Shown piece by piece: positions 39,401 through 45,743 of a stretch of 64,000 nt of DNA (positions within the stretch are counted from its first letter, which is position 1; every line of letters begins with the position of its first letter). The DNA is from Rhyacophila brunnea (lineage: Eukaryota > Arthropoda > Insecta > Trichoptera > Rhyacophilidae): NCBI GenBank assembly GCA_022495005.1, contig JAGYXB010000831.1, forward strand, positions 371,785 through 435,784, in the 5' to 3' direction. The notes below the pieces were generated by a model. The model made no database searches and had not been told where the DNA came from. It saw only the letters and a list, made by a program, of their open reading frames with translations. The translations under genes were made by a program, and so were the position numbers.

Positions 39401-40994
39401 TATTTCGTGTAAACGCTAGCGCATTAATAAAATAAACAATAATTGGTAAATTTCGCAATACATTTACATATTATACATTGACCACTTTAGGAGCGCAGCG
39501 CAATTCACCATAATGCTGCTAGTGAATGATTAACGTGATCATGAGCTGTATGTAGGATAATATAGTAAATTTGTAATTCCAATACTGTCCTGGTGGGAAA
39601 TACTCTCTTATAGTAGTTGCAGTCTACAAATTAAAATTCTAAGGAATGTGAATGAAATTTCTATATAAACTGAAATGCAAGCGATTCGCAAACGGGGCGC
39701 AGTGAAAATTTGACAAGACCTTCAATGTGATTCAGAACTTTTATCTGTCTTATAATAATTAATACTGCATGGATACAGGGATCAATGACTACTGATAAAA
39801 GCTATCTTTTAACCCTGTAGCACGATTATCAGCTAGAAACTTTCATTAAGTACAAAGAACTTGACGACGAAATTTAGTACTACTATATTATTGTGGATTG
39901 TCATTAAATAGGTAGATGAGTAATATTTAGTAGTGACACTCGTATGTTTTCAGAAATACATAAGCGTTCAGCATTTCTCAACATCAGCTGAGAAAGGTGT
40001 AAAAAAATGAAAATAAATGCAACAAACCGATTTACCGATGTCATACCTTCACACCCAACTTAAACGCTGAAGCAAAGGATTGTCGAACGTTCGCGTATTT
40101 CCGAAAACACAAATGCCAGGACTAAATATTGCTCGTCCATAATGTTAACTTTGTTGTCAAAAAAACATCTTGGTGGAAGGTTTCATTAACATACTATAAT
40201 TTTCCAAATTATGTGTTACTAATTTTTAAATCATTTAATTGCTATTGGGTGTTTATCTAAATGGAGAAAATATTATTTGGTGGTATGAATTTTGACGTTT
40301 AAAAATCGGGAAGTAAAAAGGTAATTTTAAGCTACAAGATTTTTAAAAAGTAGTAAGGAATTACTATCGATTTATGATTGGAAAGGGTATGTAAGGAGTT
40401 TGCTTAAAATTAACAAGTTTTCATAATATTTAAACTTCAAAATAAGCATAGCGAAATAGACAAAACCATAACCAATTCAATTATAAAAATACATCATAAC
40501 TAGGTCCATCGGTGAATTGTACCATTTCAAATATGGAATGGTAACAAATTTAAACTGTCAATGATACAGACCATAAATGAATGTAACAGTAGTAGATAGA
40601 GTATCATATTTCCAAAAACACAAGTTTCGGTGACACCAACAAGTCTCGTATATCGGCCATTTTGTGAGCAATTGTTGAAAAAAAAACAAATCTTAGCCCA
40701 GAAAAGGTGTGCATAGCCACTTTAAAGGGAACCGTGTAAAAGTAAATTTAGTACCTGATGAAGGGCTGTTAATCCGTCGACACTGGGAGTGTTTATATCA
40801 GCTCCGGTTTGAACAAGGCGGAGTACTTCATCCTTGTCTCCTGCCGCGCATGCCGCAAGAAACACACAGTCTACAGAAAATCTTATTCGAACTGATGGTT
40901 TAGGGCTTGCCGATTGATGATTTGTTTCAGACTCTTCCCAGCGCTTCAGCTGATCAGCCCTTTTAAACGAAGCTGAACATCTAAATTCCGTCAT
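3304..40994 (-). CDS. Mbs: Myosin phosphatase targeting subunit (MYPT/PPP1R12, Mbs), 20 coding exons
   Basis: This gene encodes the regulatory subunit that binds the PP1 catalytic subunit and directs it to phosphorylated myosin light chain; Rho-kinase inhibits the complex. The coding join on the minus strand is 40994-40755, 36518-36269, 35701-35547, 32146-31991, 30861-30687, 29975-29874, 27285-27100, 26970-26877, 25950-25798, 24936-24871, 24163-24047, 20787-20517, 20070-19918, 17058-16914, 16444-16332, 14528-14466, 4628-4038, 3962-3795, 3714-3631, 3402-3304. All introns are GT-AG and every phase matches, giving 3,381 nt and about 1,126 residues; human MYPT1 is about 1,030. Visible domains are RIRF PP1 docking (36-39), ankyrin repeats (about 43-275), an acidic serine-rich linker, RRSTQGVTL with Thr594 (human Thr696), RRSTGV with Thr784 (human Thr853), and a coiled coil (about 1020-1120). 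The family assignment is firm. Exon 17 use as an internal exon is uncertain. UTRs and the transcription start were not located. Confidence 0.93.
3631..3714 (-). CDS. Mbs: Mbs coding exon 19: coiled coil
   Basis: 28 codons, residues 1067-1094, with EKREKRERRAMERKLSEMEE and ELK. This is the hallmark MYPT coiled-coil block (EKRERRALERRISEMEEELK in vertebrates). The acceptor is tttctag and the donor gtaaga. Confidence 0.95.
3795..3962 (-). CDS. Mbs: Mbs coding exon 18: start of coiled coil
   Basis: 56 codons, residues 1011-1066: SGSARESVNKEENGEIDYKA, then LWEASQVEVKRLNEVIIGNE. The motif DYKALWE parallels DFKKLYE in vertebrate MYPTs. The acceptor has a strong pyrimidine tract (tttttttcag), and the donor is gtatga. 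Confidence 0.93.
4038..4628 (-). CDS. Mbs: Mbs exon 17: Ser/Tyr-rich segment, internal exon or alternative first exon
   Basis: From the ATG at 4610, 191 codons are open to the donor gtatga, starting MSRRDLNNTGRYISRPRSLG. Composition is rich in Ser, Tyr, Asn and Arg with many RSxS motifs. The C-terminal half resembles the stretch just before the MYPT coiled coil. Upstream, the frame stays open for six codons to a possible acceptor (tattag, exon start 4628) that is in phase with exon 16. That acceptor has no pyrimidine tract, so a separate transcription start giving a short isoform is equally possible. Both ends are phase 0. Confidence 0.75.
5562..6892. mobile_element. 1.33-kb palindromic foldback element flanked by TTAA
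   Basis: The left arm (5562 to about 6176) and right arm (about 6217 to 6892) are near-perfect reverse complements around a roughly 40-base A-rich spacer. The right arm holds about 60 extra bases near 6430-6500. TTAA sits at both ends (5558-5561 and 6893-6896), as expected for piggyBac-type insertion. Terminal bases differ (GGGGGGACGGGACATG versus CGGCCCACGTG), but both run into CTCGTCG. No transposase is present. The open frame at 6170-6439 lies inside the palindrome and is probably spurious. Confidence 0.8.
8545..8850. repeat. AATCCCGAA minisatellite and GCGCAATT palindromes
   Basis: Seven or so copies of a unit like AATCCCGAAGGCC lie in 8547-8650. They are followed by two inverted pairs around GATTGCGCAAT/ATTGCGCAATC (8676-8720 and 8770-8810) that could form hairpins. 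The segment lies inside the copy of the ACAAAACAGAACA family, and is missing at the matching site in the 50-kb copy. Confidence 0.65.
8889..9029 (+). pseudogene. C-terminal remnant of an unassigned transposon protein
   Basis: 46 codons open to TGA, reading ASAHTGGLEVIKKKYETLSN then RVAIVVHDYQNQTDKLSYLR. It is not recognised as a named family. A diverged copy of its last codons (DKLSYLR-like, ending in a stop) recurs at about 56513-56552, next to the same 3' flank. That conservation of frame and stop suggests it is the tail of a once-coding ORF. Confidence 0.45.
9677..10286. mobile_element. TTAA-flanked MITE, piggyBac-like
   Basis: TTAA lies at 9673-9676 and 10287-10290. The ends read CCCATCGCGCC inward on the left and, as reverse complement, CCCTTTGCAG on the right. 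The 610-bp interior is AT-rich without coding potential. The left end also holds the palindrome GGCGCCAATTTGGCGCC. Confidence 0.55.
10658..12877. mobile_element. Inserted element of unknown class with internal minisatellite
   Basis: It starts TACTAGCTGAAGTACCCGGC and ends TTTATATATTAGATT. A second, slightly different tail (TTTATATATTAGTATAG) ends at about 12749, followed by another partial copy of the 3' part. The CCCGGCTTCGC head and TATATATTAG tail form a pattern common in arthropod repeats. I cannot assign the class. Confidence 0.5.
10950..12692. repeat. Tandem array of a roughly 120-bp unit with GAA runs
   Basis: About 14 units each carry AACCTTCGCGGGCGTGCGCA, then CAATCGGATGAATGGTATAG, GAACGCATACGAATAGAAG and a GAAGAA run of varying length. 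The serine-rich open frame at 12012-12536 on the minus strand is just the translation of these GAA runs. The array ends in GACAGACA repeats at 12703-12725. Confidence 0.85.
13003..13458. mobile_element. hAT-type MITE, CAGTGTTTCTCAAAC ends
   Basis: It starts CAGTGTTTCTCAAACTTT and ends CTTTGGGAAACACAG, forming imperfect terminal inverted repeats. It has an exact 8-bp duplication ATCTATCT at 12995-13002 and 13459-13466. Length is 456 bp with no intact transposase. Confidence 0.8.
14466..14528 (-). CDS. Mbs: Mbs coding exon 16: small acidic exon
   Basis: 63 nt, residues 793-813: EIASDRQNSDGAESGTDSTE and Q. The acceptor is ttaatag and the donor gttggt. It is phase 0 on both sides. It directly extends the VDMDEI block that follows the second ROCK site in insect MYPTs. 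Confidence 0.87.
15313..15916. mobile_element. MITE with ACCCGATC..GCACGGG inverted ends, TA-rich target
   Basis: The left end is ACCCGATCTTCTTTTTGCAC; the right end, reversed, is ACCCGATCCTCTTTTTGCAC. TA dinucleotides flank both. Inside are several TTACACGGTTT motifs near each end (15341, 15358, 15410, 15852). About 600 bp, with no coding region. Confidence 0.7.
16332..16444 (-). CDS. Mbs: Mbs coding exon 15: second Rho-kinase site
   Basis: Residues 755-792: DDDKEIDTRGATQAAQNVIQ, then RRRRPKRRSTGVVNVDMD. Thr784 in RRSTGV corresponds to human Thr853. The acceptor is acaatag and the donor gtaagt; phase 0. Confidence 0.93.
16914..17058 (-). CDS. Mbs: Mbs coding exon 14: linker
   Basis: Residues 707-755, starting FALEDANAPSKNPLETTNAD and continuing to VTIPLRRTSSSTTNKK. 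The acceptor is tcatgcag and the donor gtgagg, with one G carried. LRRTSS is a possible kinase site. Confidence 0.87.
18552..19643. mobile_element. Pogo/Tigger-like non-autonomous element, TA duplication
   Basis: The left end CAGTAAAACTCCATTAATTC and right end (reversed) CAGTAATACCCCGTTAATAC are imperfect inverted repeats flanked by TA at 18550-18551 and 19644-19645. The interior contains the repeat at 18979-19440 that is also present at 10.3 kb. No transposase was found. Confidence 0.65.
18979..19440. repeat. Uninterrupted copy of the 10.3-kb repeat family
   Basis: It reads CTCGTATTCTTGTTTGTC through AACTTCCCGACTAGCTAGAC to AAAAACGTTGTATATAAAAAG. It matches 10325-10656 and 12878-12975 with scattered substitutions. 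The open frame at 19216-19449 is probably fortuitous. Confidence 0.7.
19918..20070 (-). CDS. Mbs: Mbs coding exon 13: RRPSWRLRVD segment
   Basis: 51 codons, residues 656-706, running EVSEPGSSVAVTLPLHSDSN to PERRPSWRLRVDPGCK. The acceptor is ggtgcag and the donor gtcaat, weaker than most. Both ends are phase 0, so the exon can be skipped in frame and may be alternative. Confidence 0.85.
20517..20787 (-). CDS. Mbs: Mbs coding exon 12: inhibitory Rho-kinase site
   Basis: Residues 565-655: SFVPPVRDEESETQRKAHAK, then RVRETRRSTQGVTLDEIKSA. Thr594 in RRSTQGVTL corresponds to human MYPT1 Thr696, whose phosphorylation by ROCK inhibits PP1. A Pro/Ser/Thr tail follows. The acceptor is ctattag and the donor gtaagt; phase 0. 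Confidence 0.95.
22091..22486. mobile_element. Roughly 400-bp MITE with GTAGATGTCAAGG-type inverted ends
   Basis: The left end ATATATCGTCGCCATAGATG runs on to TCAAGGGAGCCA; the right end, reversed, is ATATCATCGCCGTAGATGTC running on to AAGGAAGCCA. This gives about 30 bp of terminal inverted repeat with a few mismatches. The interior is AT-rich. It lies in the intron between Mbs exons 11 and 12. Confidence 0.7.
23431..23850. repeat. Interspersed repeat, copy 1
   Basis: It shares TTACATGTAAATTGTACGTA, CACAGTTCGCTGTGAGCTTT, AGTACTATACGACCCAAAGA and a TTTCACGG segment in the same order with 31232-31700. This copy has an extra hairpin-like GACCGTATACTATACGGTC at 23502-23520. Class unknown. Confidence 0.65.
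24047..24163 (-). CDS. Mbs: Mbs coding exon 11: Ser/Thr/Pro linker; read-through gives a stop
   Basis: Residues 526-565: STESVNEQSNATSNNSSPVT, then PPTPISKLSPGNIFKNFF. The donor is gtaaaa, and the two leftover A bases join exon 12 to give KSFVPPVRDEES, as conserved in MYPTs. If the donor is not used, the frame ends at once (K then TAA). Length is 117 nt, so skipping keeps frame. Confidence 0.88.
24871..24936 (-). CDS. Mbs: Mbs coding exon 10: short linker exon
   Basis: 66 nt, residues 504-526, encoding RLLQQDKQKKEIIPPAIPPN and IRR. The acceptor is ttttcag and the donor gtatgt. The length is divisible by three, so skipping keeps frame. Confidence 0.87.
25798..25950 (-). CDS. Mbs: Mbs coding exon 9: central linker
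   Basis: Residues 453-504. The acceptor tctgcag leads to FYQRYMALTARIKASSCPSI, then a Pro/Thr-rich stretch and VVRSASLKDSP. The donor gtatgt after TATAG leaves two bases. The phase matches both neighbours. Confidence 0.88.
26877..26970 (-). CDS. Mbs: Mbs coding exon 8: central linker
   Basis: Residues 422-453. The acceptor cttccag gives SMEEKENTINPQSSDSDNII and then LRRTNSCESDK. The LRRTNS sequence is a possible basophilic kinase site. The donor gtgagt leaves two bases that complete Thr in exon 9. Confidence 0.88.
27100..27285 (-). CDS. Mbs: Mbs coding exon 7: linker with SWRLNL motif
   Basis: Residues 360-422. The acceptor ttatttcag precedes KKNALNLNSHSPTLETKPPK, then SPTEPVPDDEPPSWRLNLSR. 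An SWRL block of this sort is typical of the MYPT central region. The donor gtaagt follows CCCAA, leaving one base. Confidence 0.88.
27627..28656. mobile_element. hAT-like element, CAGTGTTTCTCAACC ends
   Basis: The left end CAGTGTTTCTCAACCTTTTT and right end CCCAGTTGAGAAACACTG are inverted. I found no exact 8-bp target duplication, so it may be old or rearranged. The 1.03-kb interior has no intact transposase. It is similar in ends, not length, to the element at 13003-13458. Confidence 0.6.
29874..29975 (-). CDS. Mbs: Mbs coding exon 6: acidic serine-rich linker
   Basis: Residues 326-360. It encodes ESESPSSSDYSDSDSDSICD followed by ISPDYISNANISDN. The phase joins exon 5 (Gly/Glu) and exon 7 (Asp). 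The donor is gtttgt. The acceptor is weak (gctaag), so confidence comes mainly from phase and composition. Confidence 0.8.
30687..30861 (-). CDS. Mbs: Mbs coding exon 5: end of ankyrin domain, basic linker
   Basis: Residues 268-326. The acceptor attctag gives GQTCFDVSVSNMRDHLNELK, then the basic stretch YKKKRRPPVLKKVELK. The donor is gtgagt with one base carried. The exon closes the ankyrin domain and starts the low-complexity linker. Confidence 0.9.
31232..31700. repeat. Interspersed repeat, copy 2, carrying a small TTAA insertion
   Basis: It matches 23431-23850 except for an additional roughly 107 bases (31514-31620) placed where copy 1 reads CTTTAATTTACGG. The insert ends GCGGTGAAAGGG before TTAA and starts TTCACCGCTG. 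Confidence 0.6.
31514..31620. mobile_element. Tiny TTAA-targeting MITE inside a repeat
   Basis: The ends TTCACCGC and GCGGTGAA are inverted. The empty site in copy 1 (about 23765) contains TTAA. The right flank is TTAA; the left flank is TTAT, one change from it. This fits a short piggyBac-type derivative. Confidence 0.45.
31991..32146 (-). CDS. Mbs: Mbs coding exon 4: ankyrin repeats
   Basis: Residues 216-267, running from VMKVLLSNC through FDGWTPLHAAAHWGQPDAA to FGADMDIKNFV. Two in-frame donors are possible: gttaga after GTG (used here, giving NFV-GQT) or gtggtt three bases earlier. I chose the first because Val before GQTxFDV is conserved in MYPT proteins. Confidence 0.9.
32880..33568 (-). 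pseudogene. 3' part of an RTE-like non-LTR retrotransposon
   Basis: The frame at 33568-33071 encodes the C-terminal part of a LINE polyprotein, past the RT palm. It includes KYIYLSQQVSIDGCIFDEIV, CVLPVITYSCETWTISKKE and SLKWRWAGHIARRRDNRW, a typical RTE/BovB-type tail. Related coding continues to about 32990 (RPQGRP-like region, frame broken). The 3' end near 32880 has a TCATCACCAGCC-type tail. The 5' part including the catalytic YxDD is missing. Confidence 0.8.
33572..33660 (+). repeat. tRNA-derived SINE head
   Basis: The A-box-like TAGCATATTGG lies at 33579-33589 and the B-box GGTTCGATTCC at 33631-33641. CACC and GGTG at the ends could pair as an acceptor stem. There is no clear functional cloverleaf, so this is a tRNA-derived SINE promoter rather than a gene. 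It abuts the 5'-truncated LINE fragment in the opposite orientation. Confidence 0.65.
34613..35281. mobile_element. Pogo/Tigger-like MITE, TA duplication
   Basis: The left end AAGTATAACTTTATTAATAC and right end (reversed) CAGTAAAACCTCGTTGGTAA are diverged inverted repeats of the CAGTAAAACCTCNTTAAT type. TA flanks at 34611-34612 and 35282-35283. The open frame at 35070-34726 on the minus strand shows no recognised domain. Confidence 0.55.
35547..35701 (-). CDS. Mbs: Mbs coding exon 3: linker helix and ankyrin repeat
   Basis: Residues 164-215. The acceptor tttcag gives GIDCVKARAEEERNLLELAK, then a histidine/acid segment and TGATPLHVAAAKGYLK. This matches the MYPT inter-ankyrin helix and the following repeat. 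The donor is gtgttt; phase 0. Confidence 0.92.
36269..36518 (-). CDS. Mbs: Mbs coding exon 2: ankyrin repeats
   Basis: Residues 81-164. The acceptor tttcag precedes ACIDAKLDMVEFLIGLGADV, then NEGWTPLHATASCG and NNEGELPVDIAESG, all classic MYPT ankyrin sequence. It ends REG with donor gtattt and one base carried over. Confidence 0.93.
36519..40754 (-). other. Mbs: Mbs intron 1 (4.2 kb)
   Basis: This is the first coding intron. I see no exon or element with clear ends in it. Short open frames at 38276-38687 on the plus strand lack any recognised domain. The first intron often carries regulatory sequence, but nothing specific was identified. Confidence 0.6.
40755..40994 (-). CDS. Mbs: Mbs coding exon 1: start codon, PP1-docking motif, first ankyrin repeat
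   Basis: Residues 1-80. The ATG at 40994 is followed by TEFRCSASFKRADQLKRWEE, the conserved MYPT N-terminal block. RIRF (36-39) fits the PP1-binding RVxF motif, and VFLAACAAGDKDEV opens the ankyrin repeats. The reading frame stays open for four codons upstream but holds no earlier ATG (a GTG lies at 41006). The donor after CTTCATCAG reads gtacta; phase 0. Confidence 0.93.
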
Positions 40995-41317
40995 TATACA
41001 ACACACTTCATACGATCAGAAATACACTTCCTACAAGATTAGACAGAGCAACACCCTCAATATTTTCACGCTAGATGGAAATGAAGCTGCATTTTATGAA
41101 TTGCCAGCGTATTATTTCATTAAAATAAATGTCAAAATAATATTATCACACTTTTAGCAATCCGACTAACTTTAGAAAATTAGTTTGAATAATTGTTCCA
41201 CGCCTACTAAAATAGCTGTCAAATAAAATAAACTCAATAAATTAATAGTCATCAAAATAGTATCAAATTTCAAAAAGGTACATAATAATATCAAATTTCA
41301 TAGTATGCCGCCAGTCA

Positions 41318-42412
41318 AGGTAGGGTAAGGTAAGGTAATTTGGCAGTATTTTGAGTAAATGTAAAAAAACATTTAAAAATAAAAAGTTTTATTCTTTTTA
41401 AGGAATGACATAAAGATTATAATGTTAAAAATGTATGAATAGAAGAAAATATTGATAAAGTTATTTGTTTATACGTAATATTAAACTTATTAATGTATCA
41501 TCAGTGGCTAGGTAATTTGGCACTATGATCAAGTATAAAAATATTTAAAATATTATTTCGTTTATAACTACTTTTCATCATTATCCGGATTCATGGATCC
41601 ACTACACTTATCACACATGAAAATATATTCTTCTGTGGACACGTCTTGGCAGCGTACATGATAAGGAACATAACAAAACGAACGCTGAATCCATGACGTA
41701 ATACTTCTCTTTCTGACATCTGAGAGATACTGGGTATGAAAAATCTCAACCATTCTTCAAATAGTTCAGCATTTTATTAGAATTAGGCAAAAAAAAAATT
41801 GTTATGCTGAAAAAAAATACCAAATGTATGTACGAGTAGTATAAACATGATAGGTAATTTGGCAATAGTCTTATTTAACTCAATTGTGATGAAATATCAT
41901 TAAATATGTTGTAATACATATAAAAGTATTGTAGGTATACTATTTAGAAATTAAATAAAATCGATAAAATTTTACGGTTGAAAAATTATTATAACGAGCA
42001 CTTATAATTTTGAAGTTAAAAAGTTAATATTTTCACACTATTAGCTAAGCAATCACGGCAAAACACTAAATTAATGTTACATTCAAAATAATTTCACAAC
42101 ATAAAACTACGTTTATTTCTTAATCGCACCAGTATAAATTGATTTCAGTTGTAAAAGTCATGACATAACAGTAAATTAAATAAAACAGGTCTCCTCGAAA
42201 TCAACAAAATACGTATGTTTCAACAAGACAGACGCTTTACTGTTTTGTACCAGCGAAGATGCGTATGATAATCGTCACCTGTAAATTATTTTAATATTAT
42301 TAGATATTTTTCCATCTATCGGTGAGTCTTTGAATCCTATATAGCGATAGATTATTTAGCAGTCATTTTTTCAAAAACTACTGCCAAAATACCTTACCTT
42401 ACCCTATATGAC
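41318..42412. mobile_element. 1.1-kb DNA element with GGGTAAGGTAAGGTA ends
   Basis: The left end GGGTAAGGTAAGGTAATTTG continues to GCAGTATTTTGA. The right end, reversed, is GGGTAAGGTAAGGTATTTTG continuing to GCAGTAGTTTTTGA. TA precedes the left end and follows the right end. TAGGTAATTTGGCA recurs internally (about 41510 and 41852). It lies 0.3 kb upstream of the Mbs start codon. Confidence 0.7.
41568..41753 (-). CDS. Short cysteine-containing ORF in a DNA element, unknown
   Basis: It encodes FHTQYLSDVRKRSITSWIQR, then SFCYVPYHVRCQDVSTEEYI and FMCDKCSGSMNPD. The spacing of Cys and His (CxxxxxHxxC, then CDKC) is suggestive of a zinc-binding tail, as found at the ends of some transposases. I do not recognise the family. 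It may be a remnant. Confidence 0.35.
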   Translation of the reverse strand: MVEIFHTQYLSDVRKRSITSWIQRSFCYVPYHVRCQDVSTEEYIFMCDKCSGSMNPDNDEK

Positions 42413-43124
42413 ATGATAAAGGTAGGATAAGTACTATTTTTAAAATTTACGCACGTCACTCGAAACCTCCATTATTCCTAATGTTATTCTTATTGAATAT
42501 ATAGGTATAATAGATTGTTTTAAAGATGTGTTATTGTAGTATTAATTAAAGAACACATTCATAATATTATTACTAACACTCATGTAGAAAATGCACCTAT
42601 TCAAATGTATTATAACAAAATTACTTGTAAGTACTTGTTAATTTTTCTTTTCATTTAGGATCTTCAGACAATTATTGTAAATTTTTTATTCAAATTAAAA
42701 AAAACATTTTACAGAGTGAACATTTGCAAAATAATGCTTTATTATATCTAAATTGATGATATCTGATATTAACGTTATTTTTTTTACATTATGTAGGTGT
42801 AATCACGACCAAGTTTGAATGAGTGTCCGTTATGCGAATAGAAAATTATCTTCTAGCTGATTCATAAATCCCATGATTTTTTCATTTGGTTTCCGTGAGC
42901 TGTATTCTTCAATTTATTCATCTGTCCAAAATAGCTAATGACTGAATTACTGTCACACTCAAAGAGATTGAAGACTTTAACCGGCTCGCACATCACAACT
43001 CGCCTTATGTGCCTGACGGCCATAAATCAAAACTTCCGAGACCGCCGCCGAATGTTGCATGCTACAATCTCGCACATCTGCCTAGCGGCAAACGTCAAAC
43101 GCGAAAAAAGAGAGCTCTCTCGTC

Positions 43125-44195
43125 CAGTGGCGCACCCAGGGGGTGGGCCAAGGGGCCTTGGCCCCCCCCCAAAATATTGAAATTGAAAGCCAATAGATTA
43201 GACAAATAAAAACACGGCAAAAAATGATTTGAAATTCTCCAGCACCCTCTTTAGAAAAATTTCTTAGATTTTAATTTCTAACACAAAAATTTCGAAACAC
43301 TAATGTCGGGTTTTTTTAGAAACTCAATCTCTAATGGAAATGTCAAAAAATTCTCGGTGTCCACCCGAATTCCGGAGTGGTGTACACCAGTGGCGCACCC
43401 AGGGGGAGGACAAGGGGCCTTGGCACCCCTCAAACATGAAAATTATCAGAATGATTTTAAACATTGACATCGAAAGCCAATAAAACGCGGCAAAAAAATG
43501 ATTTGTAATAATTCTCCAGCACCCTTTTTAGAAAAATTTCTTAGATTTTAATTTCTAACACAAAAATTTCGAAACACTAATGTCAGGTTTTTTTAGAAAC
43601 CCAATACCTAAGGGAACTGTCAAAAAATTCTCAGTGTCCATCCGAATTCCGGAGTGGTGTAGGTCATGGCTGGGGAGGGCTGACATGGCTCTAGCCTGTG
43701 GGCCCGGGCTGTGGGGTTGACCAGATAAGTGAGATAAACACACATCATAAATTAGCTTTAGTAGTAAAAAAGTCGCCTGCGGCGCTATTACACTTCATGG
43801 CCATGAACATTTTCAATTACTTATATAATTGTGCAATATATTTTTTGATTATTATGTGTTGATACTCTACAGCTCCATTATTAAAGTAGATGTATTAAAA
43901 ATCGCCAATAATTCACTGTATAAGTACCTTTAATTTGAACTAAAACACAATTTGAAAAACGTTAATGTAGTGTTTCACACTGCCTTTAATCTTAGCGGCA
44001 GGTAGGGGGCCCGCCAAATATCCTAGCCTGAGGGCCCGTTTCAGGATGTGGGGACCATGGTATAGGTACACCGAGTGCAATAGACAAAAGACCGATAAAC
44101 GAGAAATTAAGCTGTGTAAGAAAAAGAGTCTATGGGACTAATTTACATTCTCCTCCTTGGGCCCCCCCCAATATTAAATCCTGGGTGCGCCACTG
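43125..44195. mobile_element. hAT-type element, CAGTGGCGCACCCAGG ends
   Basis: The ends CAGTGGCGCACCCAGG and, reversed, CAGTGGCGCACCCAGGATTT are inverted. An exact 8-bp duplication CTCTCGTC lies at 43117-43124 and 44196-44203. The first about 262 bases are repeated in tandem (second unit from 43388). No transposase is present. It is inserted in a GC-rich segment. Confidence 0.88.
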
Positions 44196-44590
44196 CTCTC
44201 GTCTGCCATTTTTATTGTGTTGATTGTATGAACAAACGTCAAACGCGGTGACCAGCGATGAGCGAGCAATGACAGTGTAGACAGAGACAGAGATGGCCGA
44301 GTGTGGGGCTGTGCGCATGCGCGGAGTCGACATTTTTCGAAATCGACATGCAGGTTCTAGCAAACGCAATTCGTCGCATGCAGGAGCGTTGCAGCGTCGC
44401 AGTTGCATCGACCAATCTGTGAAGCTCCATTTGATAACGTTTGTTTCTTGGTTTACGATGACGTCACATCGACGAATTCGTCGTAAGACGCATGCAGCGA
44501 GTTCTGATGTGCGAGCCCTCTTACTCTCCGAGTTGCCAGACTTCGTCCGTCGATCACTATGCAAAATCGATTTGACAAATACGCGATCAT
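44196..44590. promoter_or_regulatory. GC-rich segment with NRF-1-like and CRE motifs, candidate promoter
   Basis: This stretch is clearly richer in CpG than its surroundings. It contains TGCGCATGCGC (44312-44322, NRF-1-like), CCAAT (44412-44416) and the palindromic CRE TGACGTCA (44459-44466). With the hAT element removed it is continuous with another CpG-rich piece at 42960-43124. It lies 3.3 kb upstream of the Mbs start codon, so it could drive Mbs from an upstream non-coding exon. No transcript evidence is available. Confidence 0.4.
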
Positions 44591-45743
44591 CCGGACCTAA
44601 AAAAAATCTTAAATTGTTTTAAATATTTTCATTGATTAATTTGTTAATTTACACATTAGAAAATAAGAAATTTACCAATTATTTTTTTATTTGTATTTAT
44701 GAAAATCATAAAAGAAAACGTAAAACTTGTGTTGTTTTAACTGCTATATTATGTTATGCAAGTCTACATATAAATGACACAAAATTATAGGAATATTGGA
44801 AGACATTGGGATAATCACAACTTTTGACTTTTGGCTCGCCAATGGAGCGCTGGCTTAAAAAAAATATGTTATCGTTTTTCTGGGTAATGAGTTGTAAAAC
44901 TTATTTTATTGCTTTATTCAAAGAGATTGGAGTCCAATCTCTTTGGCTTTGCTTAAATTGGTTTTATTTAAAATTTTCTAAATTTAATATTTATTTTATT
45001 TGTTTAAGAATCACGTCTATTGTTTCACGTTTGAGAGAGCAGGGCCAGGGGACCAACTGACGTCAATATTTTAGAAAGCAATAGCTTGCGCAATATCCTA
45101 CCATATTCACTCCATTTTATACCTTGATGGAAAGACGTGGTGTGTTTGGGCTAGTATTTTTGAAAAAAGCTATAGGTAGGTAGTACAGAAACATTTCTTG
45201 ACTACTTCAATTTTCATTATTAGGAATAATATTTAGCACGCTTAACTTTTTTCGTGGAATCAAAATTTATTATAGTAGGTATTGTATTTTAACGTACTTA
45301 CTGTTGGCACCGCTATCTCCACTTATTAGCAGCTCCGACAGTAGCGGGGCGATAGTTCCGTCATCGACACTTTTTTATACCTAATTAGGTACCTAATTGT
45401 TTCATCAATTAAATAGGTATTTTTAATTGTACGATAATTTCAACACATCAATTTTATTATATTTGGGTCGTTTCGAAGATATGTAGGTATAGGGTTACCT
45501 TCAAAGAGATAATTTATAGGTTCCCAATTCATATTATTTATTTTGTTCTCTACATGGAATATGATTTTATTTCCTAATAATTATGTTTCATTAAAATTTA
45601 TTATTTTTTTTAAATTATTAAAATAATTTTAATAACAGTAAGTATTATAAGTTTGAATGGAATTAGGTATATAGCAGGTACCCACGTGTATTGGGCGAAT
45701 ATTATGATGAAAAAAGTATATTATGTAAAACTAAGAGATATTT

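Noticed and set aside
44130..44564. 144-codon minus-strand frame in the GC-rich region
   Set aside because: It crosses the end of the hAT element into CpG-rich DNA and has no recognisable domain; more likely a promoter-like segment.
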